A stretch of 64,000 bases of DNA from Shewanella sp. UCD-KL21 (GTDB lineage: Bacteria > Pseudomonadota > Gammaproteobacteria > Enterobacterales > Shewanellaceae), in NCBI RefSeq assembly GCF_001957135.1, contig NZ_MPHK01000001.1, forward strand, positions 124,001 to 188,000, in the 5' to 3' direction. The notes below the pieces were generated by a model. It ran no database searches, was not told where the DNA came from, and saw nothing but the letters and a program-made list of their open reading frames with translations. A program made the translations under genes and the position numbers. Positions 12,807-22,843 of the stretch are shown here, piece after piece (positions within the stretch are counted from its first letter, which is position 1; the number at the start of each line of letters is the position of its first letter).

Positions 12807-13169
12807 CTAGAAACCGCGAGGTAAGGTACTTTTACCTGCCGCAGCTAATTTTTCACGCCATAATTCTTTTGGCGTTTTACCACCAGAAGTTGACGCTGCT
12901 GGTTTACTTGCAACTTTAACAGCAGGCTTTTTAGCAACTGCTTTTTTTGCGACAACTGCTTTAACCGGCTTGTCTGCTACAGGCGCAACAGCGGTTTGAC
13001 CTTGTGTGGCTTCAAGGTGCATTTTCTCAAGTTCGCTAAAGCGTATCGACTTGCCGCCATCAATTTTGTACCAACTGCCTTTCTGTTCAATTTCAACAGC
13101 TTTACCAGTTTGATTTTCAAGAGCAGCGGTTAATTCAGCGATAAGCGCTTCTTTTGTCAAGTTTGACAT
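12807..13169 (-). CDS. Hypothetical Lys/Ala-rich basic protein
   Basis: A 120-residue protein of unknown function. Residues 1-55 look globular (MSNLTKEALIAELTAALENQ, then WYKIDGGKSIRFSELEKMHLE). The middle, residues 65-95, is an Ala/Lys/Val/Pro tail of the kind seen in nucleic-acid-associated bacterial proteins. A conserved-looking end (TPKELWREKLAAAGKSTLPRGF) follows. No catalytic motif or signal peptide is seen. It is a single gene with an AGG box before the ATG, ending at the shared hairpin. YebG and ProQ in this window have similar basic tails, which suggests, but does not show, nucleic-acid binding. Confidence 0.8.
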   Translation of the reverse strand: MSNLTKEALIAELTAALENQTGKAVEIEQKGSWYKIDGGKSIRFSELEKMHLEATQGQTAVAPVADKPVKAVVAKKAVAKKPAVKVASKPAASTSGGKTPKELWREKLAAAGKSTLPRGF

Positions 13170-13365
13170 TTTGAGACCTATTTTTATTTATTGAATAGTT
13201 TATTTAATGTGTTCAACATCCCGTGGGCTAATTTTAATGTTTAATGCACTTAAAAGTCCAATTTATGCAAAAATCGCTCAGCTATTAGCCAATCTTAACA
13301 AGGGTTTTTCAATAAGTATTGGTCTGCGTTACACTATTACTATCAATAAATTTAGGGTTAGTTTT

Positions 13366-14133
13366 ATGTCATTAACGTCTGTATCTCGCCAACAATTATC
13401 TAAATATCTCAATGATTTTCTAAATGTGAGTCAGTTTAAAGATTACGCTCCCAATGGGCTACAGGTGCAGGGCACTGAGCACATCAGCACGATTGTGACT
13501 GGTGTTACCGCTTGCCAAGCATTAATCGATCAAGCAGCTGCATTAAATGCAGACGCGATTTTAGTGCATCATGGTTTTTTTTGGAAAAATGAGCCCGAAG
13601 TCATTACCGGCATGAAATACAATCGAATAAAGGCGCTAATGGCTCACGATATGAATTTATTCGGCTATCATTTACCTTTAGATGCACATCAAAGCCTTGG
13701 CAATAACGCAGAACTTGCCAACAAGTTAGGCATTATCGATGTAAAGGTGTGTACCGATATACCGCAAAATTTACTGTGGCAGGGGAAATTTCCTCAGCCA
13801 TTAACTATTGCACAAGTTAACGCATTATTAACTGAGAAGCTTAATCGAGCGCCATTACACATTGGTGACGGGACTGAAGCTATTTCATCGATTGCTTGGT
13901 GTACAGGCGGTGCGCAGGATTATATTGATCATGCTGCAGGCTTGAACGTTGACGCCTTTATCAGTGGTGAAGTGTCAGAAAGGACCTTTCATTGCGCGAT
14001 GGAGCAAGGGATCCATTACTTTGCTGCCGGTCATCATGCAACAGAGCAATTTGGCATAAAAGCGTTAGGTGAACATTTAGCCAATGAATTTGGTTTAACC
14101 CATCACTATATTGATATTGTGAACCCTGTGTAA
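13366..14133 (+). CDS. Nif3-like dinuclear metal-centre hexameric protein (YbgI family)
   Basis: YbgI/Nif3-family protein, a conserved toroidal hexamer with a di-metal centre and incompletely known function; GTP cyclohydrolase-like and FolE2-related roles have been suggested for relatives. Metal-ligand motifs are DAILVHHGFFW, LFGYHLPLDAH and, near the C-terminus, HYFAAGHHATEQFG. The frame is open back to 13207, but the ATG at 13366 gives the family length (255 residues) and has an AGGG box, so I chose it. It precedes the CPA2 antiporter by 47 bp and may be co-transcribed with it. Confidence 0.92.
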   Translation: MSLTSVSRQQLSKYLNDFLNVSQFKDYAPNGLQVQGTEHISTIVTGVTACQALIDQAAALNADAILVHHGFFWKNEPEVITGMKYNRIKALMAHDMNLFGYHLPLDAHQSLGNNAELANKLGIIDVKVCTDIPQNLLWQGKFPQPLTIAQVNALLTEKLNRAPLHIGDGTEAISSIAWCTGGAQDYIDHAAGLNVDAFISGEVSERTFHCAMEQGIHYFAAGHHATEQFGIKALGEHLANEFGLTHHYIDIVNPV

Positions 14134-14180
14134 TGTTTGTCACCTGAGCGCAAAAGTAACTGCAGATAAGGAATAAATGG

Positions 14181-16133
14181 ATGACTGAGTATTTTTTACA
14201 AGCGTTTATATATTTATCAGCTGCAGTTATCGCTGTACCATTGGCTCAGCGTTTAGGGCTTGGCTCAGTGCTTGGCTATTTAATTGCCGGACTGGTCATT
14301 GGTCCCGTTATCGGCCTTGTTGGCAGTGAAACCAGCACCATTCAGCACTTTGCTGAATTTGGTGTGGTGATGATGTTATTTCTGGTGGGCTTAGAGTTAG
14401 AGCCTAAAATGCTGTGGTCCATGCGGCATCGTCTTATTGGCATGGGCGGCTTACAGGTTGGCTTGTCAGTGGGCGGTGTGATGGCCATTGCGATGTTATT
14501 TGATATTCAATGGTCAATTGCATTAACCATAGGTTTGATTTTTTCATTGTCTTCAACTGCAATTGTATTGCAGACCTTTGATGAGAAAGGCTTAACAAAA
14601 ACGCCTGCCGGTCGAAATGCATTCTCAGTGCTTCTGTTTCAAGATATCGCCGTGATCCCCATGCTGGCGTTAATCCCATTGCTAGCGTTACCTGAATTAG
14701 TCGCAGTGACACAAGCCGCGGTGTCTGAGGCTGCGGCCCATAATGAATCGCTATCGTTAGTGGCAGAACTCTCCAGTGGTGTGTATGCCATCGTTTTAGT
14801 GCTCTCAATCGCTTTTGTTATTTTTGGCGGCCATTATTTAACTCGACCCATTTTTAAATTTGTTGCAGATTCTGGTGTCAGAGAGATTTCAACTGCTGCA
14901 GCATTATTGTTAGTTATTGGTATTGCGGCATTAATGAGTTTGGTTGAGGTTTCACCTGCTTTAGGCACATTTTTAGCCGGTGTGGTATTGGCTAATAGTG
15001 AGTTTAAGCATGAACTTGAGGCGAATATTGCGCCGTTTAAAGGTTTATTACTGGGGCTATTTTTCATTACCGTGGGTGCAGGGATTGATTTTGACATCTT
15101 ATGGCAATATCTAGGGCCCATTTTAGCCATTACTTTTGGAGTGATGTTGTTAAAGGCATTGGTGTTATTTATGTTGTCTTTTATATTCCGAATTACGGGA
15201 AGTGATAGGTGGCTGTTTACCCTAAGTCTTGCTCAAGCGGGTGAATTCGGTTTTGTGTTATTAAGCTTTAGCCAACAAAATGATGTATTACCCATTCATA
15301 TCGCCCAGCCATTATCTATTGTGGTTGCCTTGTCGATGTTTTTGACCCCTGGCTTATTCATCTTCTATGAAAAAATTATTGTGCCCAAATATGAAATGAA
15401 CTCAAACGAGAGGGAACAAGATACGGTTGATGAGCAAGGTGTGGTGATCATTGCTGGTATTGGCCGCTTTGGTCAAATAGTTAATCGATTATTATTATCT
15501 AACGGAGTGAAAACGGTAGTACTAGACCGTCAGGCATCCCAAGTGGATACATTGAGAAAAATTAAAACCAAAGCCTTTTATGGTGATGCCACTAGGGCTG
15601 ATTTATTAGAAACCGCAGGTGTTGCCAACGCTGCCGCCTTTGTCGTCGCCATTGATGATCAGCAAAGCAGTATTGAGTTGGTTAAGTACCTTAAACATAA
15701 ATACCCACAGCTTAAAGTCATCAGTCGTGCTTTTGACCGTGGTCATGGGCACTTATTGCGAGAAGCTGGCGCAGATTTTGTCGAGTCAGAAACCTTCCAC
15801 TCCGCCCTGAAAGTTGGCGCAGCGTCGATGCGAGCAATGGGGTTTTCTGATGAATTAGTCAGTCAGCAAAAGCTAACATATCAAAGAGTTGAAAAAGAAG
15901 CGGCAGATGCCTTATATAAAGAATGGTTGAAGCGACCTGAAGGTGAACGCTATGGCAATGATTTTATCAGTCTGTTTATGCTGTACGAAGAGCGAATGAA
16001 GCAAGCCATTGAAGCAGATACCGAGGCTTATAATAGCCGTAACTTTGCCAAAGAAGCGCCTTGTGACAGCCCTGATGATTGCCAAAATCCAAGTCAAGAT
16101 TCAAGTCAAAACTCAAGTCAAAATCCAGTCTAA
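14181..16133 (+). CDS. CPA2-family cation:proton antiporter (Kef type) with TrkA-N domain
   Basis: Inner-membrane potassium/proton antiporter-like protein of 650 residues. Residues 1-385 are about 12-13 hydrophobic segments of the Na+/H+-exchanger fold. From about residue 420 a cytoplasmic RCK/TrkA-N Rossmann domain begins (VIIAGIGRFGQIVNRLL). It resembles KefB and KefC, but no KefF or KefG partner gene is adjacent, so gating by glutathione adducts cannot be assumed. The last 15 residues are Ser/Gln/Asn-rich and are encoded by a 12-bp tandem repeat (16089-16136). An AAGGA box precedes the ATG. Confidence 0.92.
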   Translation: MTEYFLQAFIYLSAAVIAVPLAQRLGLGSVLGYLIAGLVIGPVIGLVGSETSTIQHFAEFGVVMMLFLVGLELEPKMLWSMRHRLIGMGGLQVGLSVGGVMAIAMLFDIQWSIALTIGLIFSLSSTAIVLQTFDEKGLTKTPAGRNAFSVLLFQDIAVIPMLALIPLLALPELVAVTQAAVSEAAAHNESLSLVAELSSGVYAIVLVLSIAFVIFGGHYLTRPIFKFVADSGVREISTAAALLLVIGIAALMSLVEVSPALGTFLAGVVLANSEFKHELEANIAPFKGLLLGLFFITVGAGIDFDILWQYLGPILAITFGVMLLKALVLFMLSFIFRITGSDRWLFTLSLAQAGEFGFVLLSFSQQNDVLPIHIAQPLSIVVALSMFLTPGLFIFYEKIIVPKYEMNSNEREQDTVDEQGVVIIAGIGRFGQIVNRLLLSNGVKTVVLDRQASQVDTLRKIKTKAFYGDATRADLLETAGVANAAAFVVAIDDQQSSIELVKYLKHKYPQLKVISRAFDRGHGHLLREAGADFVESETFHSALKVGAASMRAMGFSDELVSQQKLTYQRVEKEAADALYKEWLKRPEGERYGNDFISLFMLYEERMKQAIEADTEAYNSRNFAKEAPCDSPDDCQNPSQDSSQNSSQNPV

Positions 16134-16136
16134 AAC
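16089..16136. repeat. 12-bp tandem repeat at the 3' end of the antiporter gene
   Basis: About three and a half copies of a 12-mer (16089-16100, 16101-16112, 16113-16124, partial 16125-16136; consensus TCAAGTCAAAAC) encode the repetitive S-Q-N-S/D tail and run over the stop codon at 16131. Confidence 0.88.
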
Positions 16137-16164
16137 ACAGGCTAAAATCATAGTGCTTGCACCA

Positions 16165-16191
16165 TAAAAAAGGCCATCTTTCGATGGCCTT
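16165..16191 (-). terminator. Terminator after metG
   Basis: A 9-bp stem AAGGCCATC / GATGGCCTT with loop TTTC. On the minus strand it runs into TTTTTT, so it primarily ends metG. The plus-strand T run is weak. Confidence 0.85.
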
Positions 16192-16213
16192 ACTATTTAA
16201 GCTTTGTGGCTAA

Positions 16214-18262
16214 TTACATCACTCGCATGCCAGGTTTCGCGCCTGCATGAGGCTCTAAAATCCAGATGTCTTTTCCGCCAGGGCCTGCTGCCAGTACCAT
16301 ACCTTCAGAGTCACCAAATTTCATTTTGCGTGGCGCAAGATTGGCGACCATAACAGTATGCTTGCCAATTAAATCTTCAGGTGCGTAAGCAGATTTAATG
16401 CCAGCAAATACTTGTTTAGTTTCGCCGCCTAAATCTAATTCTAAACGAAGTAGTTTGTTGGCTTTTTCAATATGCTCAGCTTTTGAAATAAGCGCGATAC
16501 GCAAATCAACTTTGGCAAAATCATCAAAAGTAATTTCTGGGCTTAGGGGCTCTTTCTCAAGCTCAGTTTGAGCCGCTTCTGGGGCAGCATCAGCCACTTT
16601 AGTTGCGGTTACTTGTAAGTTTTCAGTTGATGCCTCAATGATAGCTTCAATGCTTTTCATCTCAATGCGCTGCATTAATGCTTTAAACTTAGCAATTTCA
16701 TGGCCTGCTAGATCTACAGCTAAATTATCCCATGTTAATGGCGTCTGTAAGAAAGCTTCAACATTGTCAGCCAGCTTAGGTAGTACCGGTTTAAGGTAAG
16801 TAACTAAGATGCGGAACAGGTTAAGTGCGTTACTACACACTTGATGGGCTTCGTCTTGCTTGTCTTCTTGTTTGATTAACTGCCAAGGCGCGGCATCAGC
16901 AACATAGGCATTTGCCATGTCTGCTAAGGCCATAATTTCGCGCATAGCTTTACCAAACTCACGGGTCTCATATAAATCAGCAATGACATCTTGTTTAGCT
17001 AAAAAGGCCTCAGTCAAAGTCATATCGTTGATTTTAGCCAACTTACCGTCAAAACGTTTACTGATAAAACCAGCGGTACGTGAGGCTAAGTTCACTAATT
17101 TACCAACTAGATCAGAGTTCACTCGCTGTGCGAAGTCTTCCAGATTTAAATCTAAGTCATCAACACGGCTGTTTAATTTCGCCGCGTAGTAATAGCGAAG
17201 ATACTCAGGATCTAAATTATCTAAATAAGTACGCGCTTTAATAAACGTGCCTTTTGACTTAGACATTTTGGCGCCATTTACCGTGACATAACCATGTGCA
17301 TAAACAGCGGTAGGTTTACGAATACCTGCGCCATCTAGTACTGCAGGCCAGAATAAGCCGTGGAAGTTGACAATATCTTTACCAATGAAGTGATAAAGCT
17401 CTGTTGTAGAATCTTTTTTCCAAAATTCATCGAAATCAAGGTCGCCACGTTTATCACATAAGTTTTTAAACGAGCCCATGTAACCGATAGGTGCGTCTAA
17501 CCATACGTAGAAAAACTTACCTGGTTGCTCAGGTATCTCAAAACCAAAATAAGGCGCATCACGGGAAATATCCCATTGCTGCAGGCCTTGTTCGAACCAT
17601 TCTCTTAGCTTGTTGGCAATTTCAGGTTGTAGTGAACCTGATGCCAGCCATTCACCTAACATGGTTTCAAATGCAGGTAAGTCGAAGAAGAAGTGTTCAC
17701 TGTCCTTCATTACTGGCGTAGCACCTGACACGACCGAGTAAGGATTGATTAAATCTGTGGTGCTATAAGTCGCACCACAGTTATCGCAGTTATCACCATA
17801 TTGATCTTCGCTCTTACATTTCGGGCAAGTGCCTTTGACAAAGCGGTCTGGTAAAAACATTTCTTTTTCAGGATCGAATAATTGAGAAATGGTTTTGGTT
17901 TTAATGTAGCCACCATCACGCAACTTCAGATAAATATCGCTGGCAAGCTCACGGTTTTCTTCACAGTGCGTGCTATGGAAGTTATCAAAGTTGATATTGA
18001 AATCAGCGAAATCTTGTTCATGTTCTTTTTGAACTTGAGCAATCATTTCTTCTGGTGTAATACCCAGTTGTTGGGCTTTCAGCATGATTGGGGTGCCATG
18101 GGCATCATCTGCACAAATATAGTGACATTCATGTCCACGAAGTTTTTGGTAACGAGACCAAATATCAGTTTGAATATACTCAAGCATATGACCTAAATGG
18201 ATAGGACCATTTGCATATGGGAGGGCACTTGTCACCAGAATTTTACGTTGTGAATTTGTCAT
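16214..18262 (-). CDS. metG: Methionyl-tRNA synthetase
   Basis: Class I synthetase charging initiator and elongator tRNA-Met. The 682 residues show the HIGH-equivalent HLGH at 22-25, zinc-knuckle cysteines ([18 protein letters not shown], about 144-161), the KMSKS signature in [10 protein letters not shown] near 333, and a C-terminal Trbp111-like tRNA-binding/dimerisation domain from about residue 575. It is divergent from apbC, with a 155-bp shared upstream region. This metG/mrp divergence is common in gammaproteobacteria. Confidence 0.98.
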   Translation of the reverse strand: MTNSQRKILVTSALPYANGPIHLGHMLEYIQTDIWSRYQKLRGHECHYICADDAHGTPIMLKAQQLGITPEEMIAQVQKEHEQDFADFNINFDNFHSTHCEENRELASDIYLKLRDGGYIKTKTISQLFDPEKEMFLPDRFVKGTCPKCKSEDQYGDNCDNCGATYSTTDLINPYSVVSGATPVMKDSEHFFFDLPAFETMLGEWLASGSLQPEIANKLREWFEQGLQQWDISRDAPYFGFEIPEQPGKFFYVWLDAPIGYMGSFKNLCDKRGDLDFDEFWKKDSTTELYHFIGKDIVNFHGLFWPAVLDGAGIRKPTAVYAHGYVTVNGAKMSKSKGTFIKARTYLDNLDPEYLRYYYAAKLNSRVDDLDLNLEDFAQRVNSDLVGKLVNLASRTAGFISKRFDGKLAKINDMTLTEAFLAKQDVIADLYETREFGKAMREIMALADMANAYVADAAPWQLIKQEDKQDEAHQVCSNALNLFRILVTYLKPVLPKLADNVEAFLQTPLTWDNLAVDLAGHEIAKFKALMQRIEMKSIEAIIEASTENLQVTATKVADAAPEAAQTELEKEPLSPEITFDDFAKVDLRIALISKAEHIEKANKLLRLELDLGGETKQVFAGIKSAYAPEDLIGKHTVMVANLAPRKMKFGDSEGMVLAAGPGGKDIWILEPHAGAKPGMRVM

Positions 18263-18417
18263 TTTGTCTCAACAATCGATTACACCAAATATATGTTGAT
18301 GATACTAACCGATCAAAGTGATTATTTCATCAAACAACAACAAAATGGGCTAAATTTGCGCTCATTTTTCTTGAATTCTGGTACACTTGAACAAATTTAT
18401 CGCTGGGAGTTCTGCTT

Positions 18418-19533
18418 TTGTCTACTTCGCATACAGATTATCAATTAAGTGCTGACCTATTAGGTCCTGTGTTGAGTATTTTAGATGCATATCAAGATCC
18501 ATATTTAGCCGAAGGGCTAGTATCTGCAGGTTGTGTCACTAAGCTTTCAATTGAAGGCAAACGTTTATCTCTTGGGTTAGTTTATCCATACCCATGTATG
18601 ACGCAATATCGCGATACTGTCATGGATGTGACTAAAAAATTAGCCGTACTTGATGCTATTGATGAAGTAGAGTGCGAAATTGATTTTCAGCCAAGAGTCT
18701 TTTCTGCGGTTAGCTCTGTAGCGCCATTGCCCAATATTAAGCAAGTCATTGCTGTGGCGTCAGGTAAAGGCGGCGTGGGTAAATCAACCACGGCAGTTAA
18801 CCTTGCATTAGCTTTAAAAGCAGAAGGCGCTGAAGTGGGCATCTTAGATGCTGACATTTACGGACCTTCTATTCCTATGATGTTAGGTTTACAAGGTTTT
18901 AAACCGACTTCACCAGACGGGAAAATGATGACTGCAGCCAGTGCCCATGGCATTACTGCCCAATCAATCGGCTTTATGTTGGGTGATGGCGAAGCTGCAG
19001 TATGGCGTGGTCCAATGGCGGCTGGTGCTTTAAATCAGTTATTAACTGAAACCCAGTGGCCAGAACTTGATTATTTGGTTATCGATTTACCACCTGGAAC
19101 CGGTGATATCCAATTAACCCTTTCGCAAAAGTTTCCTGTGAGTGGCACCGTTGTGGTGACTACACCGCAAGATATTGCCCTTGAAGATGCGAAAAAAGGC
19201 ATTACCATGTTCCAAAAAGTGGACATCCCAGTGTTAGGGATTATTGAGAACATGAGTTTTCATTTATGTCCTGAATGTGGCCATAAAGAACACCCATTTG
19301 GTACTCATGGTGGCAGTAAAATTGCCGAGCGTTATGAAGTACCGTTATTAGGCGCGTTGCCGCTTAATATCAACATTCGTGAATCAATGGATGAAGGTAA
19401 CCCTGCAGTTGTGAGTCAGCCTGATTCAGACGTAGCTGGGATTTATCGTGAGATCGCTCGTAAAGTTGGGGCTCAACTAGCCAAGCAACAAAGTAAAAAG
19501 ACAGTATCAATTAGTATTTCAGACGACGAGTAA
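18418..19533 (+). CDS. apbC: Iron-sulfur cluster carrier protein ApbC (Mrp)
   Basis: P-loop ATPase of the Mrp/NBP35 family that binds and transfers Fe-S clusters. An N-terminal MIP18/DUF59-like domain (about 8-90) is followed by the Walker A GKGGVGKST (about 118-126) and the cluster-binding CPEC at residues 284-287. The start is a TTG at 18418 with GGGAG eight bases upstream; no in-frame ATG near that place gives the family N-terminus. udk follows after 11 bp, probably in the same operon. Confidence 0.96.
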   Translation: MSTSHTDYQLSADLLGPVLSILDAYQDPYLAEGLVSAGCVTKLSIEGKRLSLGLVYPYPCMTQYRDTVMDVTKKLAVLDAIDEVECEIDFQPRVFSAVSSVAPLPNIKQVIAVASGKGGVGKSTTAVNLALALKAEGAEVGILDADIYGPSIPMMLGLQGFKPTSPDGKMMTAASAHGITAQSIGFMLGDGEAAVWRGPMAAGALNQLLTETQWPELDYLVIDLPPGTGDIQLTLSQKFPVSGTVVVTTPQDIALEDAKKGITMFQKVDIPVLGIIENMSFHLCPECGHKEHPFGTHGGSKIAERYEVPLLGALPLNINIRESMDEGNPAVVSQPDSDVAGIYREIARKVGAQLAKQQSKKTVSISISDDE

Positions 19534-19544
19534 GGTTTTAAATA

Positions 19545-20183
19545 ATGAATTCTCCGCAATGTGTCATTATCGGTATCGCGGGTGCGTCAGCATCAGGTAA
19601 AAGTTTAATTGCTCAAACTATTTTTGAAGAGTTAAAGCGTGATTTAGGTACCGACCAAATTGGCGTAATCAATGAAGATGCCTATTATCGCGACCAAAGC
19701 CATTTATCAATGGATGATCGTGTTAAAACCAATTATGACCACCCTAAAGCGTTAGATCATCAGTTGTTAGCTGAGCATCTAAAACAGCTAAAACGAGGCG
19801 AGTCGGTTGATATTCCTTGCTACAGCTATAAGGAACATACTCGTATTGGCAAGACCTTAGATATGCAACCTAAAAAGGTGATTATCTTAGAAGGTATCTT
19901 ATTATTAACGGATCCTAAACTGCGTGAATTAATGGATGCCAGTGTATTTATGGATACGCCGTTAGATATCTGTTTCTTACGTCGTCTATCACGTGATGTT
20001 GCTGAGCGCGGCCGTACCATGGAATCTGTGATTTCTCAGTATAAAGCGACCGTTAGGCCGATGTTTTTACAATTTATTGAGCCATCTAAGCAACATGCTG
20101 ACATTATCGTGCCTCGTGGCGGTAAAAACCGTATTGCAACCGATATCCTTAAAGCAAGAATACAGCATTTATTAGCACGCTAA
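19545..20183 (+). CDS. udk: Uridine kinase
   Basis: Phosphorylates uridine and cytidine to the monophosphates in pyrimidine salvage. The 212 residues carry Walker A GASASGKS at 13-20 and the DAYYRDQSH substrate loop. It lies 11 bp behind apbC. The 3' end, including the stop codon, is part of a 15-bp tandem duplication (20169-20198). An intrinsic terminator follows at 20251. Confidence 0.97.
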   Translation: MNSPQCVIIGIAGASASGKSLIAQTIFEELKRDLGTDQIGVINEDAYYRDQSHLSMDDRVKTNYDHPKALDHQLLAEHLKQLKRGESVDIPCYSYKEHTRIGKTLDMQPKKVIILEGILLLTDPKLRELMDASVFMDTPLDICFLRRLSRDVAERGRTMESVISQYKATVRPMFLQFIEPSKQHADIIVPRGGKNRIATDILKARIQHLLAR

Positions 20184-20198
20184 TTATTAGCACGCTTA
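20169..20198. repeat. 15-bp tandem duplication across the udk stop codon
   Basis: TTATTAGCACGCTAA (20169-20183, ending with the udk stop) is followed directly by TTATTAGCACGCTTA (20184-20198), 14 of 15 identical. It looks like a recent slippage duplication. Confidence 0.9.
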
Positions 20199-20250
20199 AT
20201 GTAGCCGTGTTTTGCGGATTAAAATTGTATTAAGATAAAATGATGACACA

Positions 20251-20282
20251 GAACGGCTCCTACAAATGGGGCCATTCTTTTG
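20251..20282 (+). terminator. Intrinsic terminator after udk
   Basis: A 10-position stem with one mismatch and one G-U pair (GAACGGCTCC / GGGGCCATTC, 7-nt loop) is followed by TTTT. Confidence 0.75.
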
Positions 20283-20347
20283 TGTAAAACCGCTTGAATC
20301 GACATGCTAATATCAAGCTGGCAGTCAGATAACACTCAGGAACGAGA

Positions 20348-21163
20348 ATGGCATCAGTATTTGTTAATGGATTACCACAACAGCAAATTAACCCACTGGA
20401 TAGAGGTTTAGCCTACGGTGATGGTGCATTTGCCACCATGCGTGTGTTGCAGGGCAAGGTGTTATTCATTGATGAACATATTGAGCGATTGCAGCAAGCG
20501 TGTTTGCGTTTGGGCTTTGCATTACAAAATCAACTTGAGTTAATAAATCAGCTTGAGCAGCACGGCCAGATTATAAACCAAGGCTGTATCAAAATACTTA
20601 TTAGCCGCGGCGTAGGTGGGCGAGGTTACACAGCCCCTGACATCGTGGAGCAAACAAGCGTCATTTCCTTACATGAGATCCCCGCTCACTATCAGCAATG
20701 GCAGCAGCAGGGGATCAGTTTATCTTTGGCGGCGGTTACGTTAGCGCGCCAACCATTACTGGCAGGAATGAAGCACCTTAATCGGCTTGAGCAAGTGCTG
20801 ATTAAGCAAGACTCATTACCCCAAGGTTGTGATGATTGGTTGGTACTTGACACCGATGGCAATGTAGTTGAATCATCAATGGCCAATGTCTTTATTGTTG
20901 AAGGCCAAAATGTTTATACCCCAGCAATTAGCCACAGCGGTGTATCAGGGGTGATGCGACAACAACTTATTATCGCGTTATTACAAAACAACATTAACGT
21001 TTACGCTGAACCAATCAGCTTATCTAGGCTTAAGCAAGCAGATCATGTTTTTATCAGCAACAGCCTGTTGGGCATTATTAATATTAATAATCTTGATGAT
21101 AACCAATATTCCAGCTGGCCTATGAGCCATAACTTAATTAAACAGTTACAATTATCACTCTAA
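20348..21163 (+). CDS. pabC: Aminodeoxychorismate lyase
   Basis: PLP-dependent fold-type IV enzyme converting 4-amino-4-deoxychorismate to p-aminobenzoate and pyruvate for folate synthesis. The 271 residues have the family opening NPLDRGLAYGDGAFATMR and the PLP-lysine segment GMKHLNRLEQVL (about 140-151). The ATG is preceded by AGGAACGAG. Its stop is one base before the mltG start, so pabC-mltG-tmk-holB form a tight operon as in E. coli. Confidence 0.95.
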   Translation: MASVFVNGLPQQQINPLDRGLAYGDGAFATMRVLQGKVLFIDEHIERLQQACLRLGFALQNQLELINQLEQHGQIINQGCIKILISRGVGGRGYTAPDIVEQTSVISLHEIPAHYQQWQQQGISLSLAAVTLARQPLLAGMKHLNRLEQVLIKQDSLPQGCDDWLVLDTDGNVVESSMANVFIVEGQNVYTPAISHSGVSGVMRQQLIIALLQNNINVYAEPISLSRLKQADHVFISNSLLGIININNLDDNQYSSWPMSHNLIKQLQLSL

Positions 21164-21164
21164 T

Positions 21165-22175
21165 ATGAAAAAAATACTGACCGTTTTACTCGCATTTTTG
21201 ATGACCCTAACCACAGTGGCTTGCATTGTCGGTTACTGGGGATATCAACAGATCATCGCTTATCCCAATCAGACTCTCACCGTGGATGCGCCTGTTGAGT
21301 TAACTATTTCACAGGGCATGAATGTCACAAAGCTTGCTAAAGATTTAGAGCATAAACAATGGCTAACTGATAGCTGGAAATTAAAATATCTGGTTAAGCT
21401 TAAACCTGAATATGCTCATATCAAAACAGGCTTATATCAAATTGAGCCGGGTGACAGCTTGGGATCTTTACTGAATAAGATTAATTCGGGTGACCAAATC
21501 AGCTTTTCAGTAACGTTAATCGAAGGCAAGACCATTAAGGAATGGCAACAAGTGTTGGCCACATCGCCGCACCTAACTTTTGATGAGCAAGTGTTCAATC
21601 GAGTGTTATTGAAAAATGGTGACGATTCAAATTTACCTGAAGGTAAGTTTTTTCCTGAGACTTATCAATATCATGCAGGCGATAATCTAGAGTCGGTGCT
21701 GCAACGCAGTTATGCGTTAATGCAAACCACTTTAGAGGCAGCGTGGCAACAGCGAGATAAAGATCTTAAACTAAAAACACCCTATGAGTTATTGATCATT
21801 GCCTCAATCATCGAAAAAGAAACGGGCAAGCCAGAAGAGCGCGATTGGGTCGCAGCAGTATTTAATAATCGCTTAAAATTAGGCATGCGCCTACAAACAG
21901 ATCCTACCGTGATTTATGGCATGGGCGATCGTTACCAAGGTAATATCACTCGCAGTGATTTACGTGAGCACACGGCATTTAATACATATCGCATAAATGG
22001 TTTACCGCCAACACCGATAGCAGCCCCAAGTAAAGCCGCTTTGTTTGCCGCCGCCAAACCTGCCGAAGTCGATTATTTATATTTTGTCTCAAGAAATGAT
22101 GGCAGCCATGTTTTTTCAAAGACACTTGCACAACATAACCGTGCAGTTAACGAATATCAGAGAAATAGAAAATGA
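21165..22175 (+). CDS. mltG: Endolytic murein transglycosylase MltG
   Basis: Inner-membrane lytic transglycosylase (YceG family) that cleaves nascent glycan strands and probably sets their length. The 336 residues begin with one membrane anchor (about 5-27), then a LysM-like region, then the YceG catalytic block [21 protein letters not shown], whose first glutamate is the catalytic candidate. The downstream segment [16 protein letters not shown] is also conserved. It overlaps tmk by 4 bases (ATGA), indicating coupling. Confidence 0.96.
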   Translation: MKKILTVLLAFLMTLTTVACIVGYWGYQQIIAYPNQTLTVDAPVELTISQGMNVTKLAKDLEHKQWLTDSWKLKYLVKLKPEYAHIKTGLYQIEPGDSLGSLLNKINSGDQISFSVTLIEGKTIKEWQQVLATSPHLTFDEQVFNRVLLKNGDDSNLPEGKFFPETYQYHAGDNLESVLQRSYALMQTTLEAAWQQRDKDLKLKTPYELLIIASIIEKETGKPEERDWVAAVFNNRLKLGMRLQTDPTVIYGMGDRYQGNITRSDLREHTAFNTYRINGLPPTPIAAPSKAALFAAAKPAEVDYLYFVSRNDGSHVFSKTLAQHNRAVNEYQRNRK

Positions 22176-22801
22176 GTAAAAACAACGCTAAATTCATTAC
22201 AATTGAAGGATTAGAAGGTGCAGGTAAATCCAGCGCAGTTGAATTAGTAAAACAAATTATTACAGATCATTGTCATCAAGCGCCAATATGTACTCGTGAG
22301 CCAGGTGGTACGCCATTAGCAGAAAAAATTAGAGATTTAGTCAAAATTGCTGATGATAGCGATCCATTGTGTGATGAGGCTGAATGTTTGCTGTTTTACG
22401 CTGCCCGTACTCAGTTAATTTCCAATGTCATTAAGCCCGCTTTAGCCAACGGAACTTGGGTCTTAGGCGATAGACATAACCTCTCGTCGTTAGCTTACCA
22501 AGGCGGCGGTAGAGGATTAATGCCATTAGTAAAATCCATTAGTGATGCTTGTTTACAGGGCTTTAAACCGGATTTAACCCTGTATTTAGATATCGAACCG
22601 CAATTAGGCTTAGCCCGCGCAGCCAAACGTGGTGCGTTAGATCGCATCGAGCAACAAGAATTGGATTTCTTTATCCGCGCTCGAGAAACCTTTTTAGCGT
22701 TTGCTGCTGAAGATAGCTCAATTTTAGTTATCGATGCCAGTAAACCCATTGAACAAGTCCATGAACAGATCCGAGTCGCATTAGCTGCCAATCTTGTGTA
22801 A
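22172..22801 (+). CDS. tmk: Thymidylate kinase
   Basis: Converts dTMP to dTDP. The 209 residues contain Walker [10 protein letters not shown] (about 11-19), the dTMP/DRX motif [16 protein letters not shown] and the [16 protein letters not shown] block with the lid. The start overlaps the mltG stop by four bases. holB follows after 42 bp. Confidence 0.97.
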   Translation: MSKNNAKFITIEGLEGAGKSSAVELVKQIITDHCHQAPICTREPGGTPLAEKIRDLVKIADDSDPLCDEAECLLFYAARTQLISNVIKPALANGTWVLGDRHNLSSLAYQGGGRGLMPLVKSISDACLQGFKPDLTLYLDIEPQLGLARAAKRGALDRIEQQELDFFIRARETFLAFAAEDSSILVIDASKPIEQVHEQIRVALAANLV

Positions 22802-22843
22802 TGCTAATGACCTTGATTAATAACAGCGTAAAGTGAGTCATTG

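Noticed and set aside
13207-13365. N-terminal extension of the Nif3-like protein
   Set aside because: It has no family similarity, and the ATG at 13366 has a ribosome-binding site and gives the family length.
14434-14808. A 124-codon minus-strand frame inside the antiporter gene
   Set aside because: It is antisense to transmembrane segments, with no family resemblance.
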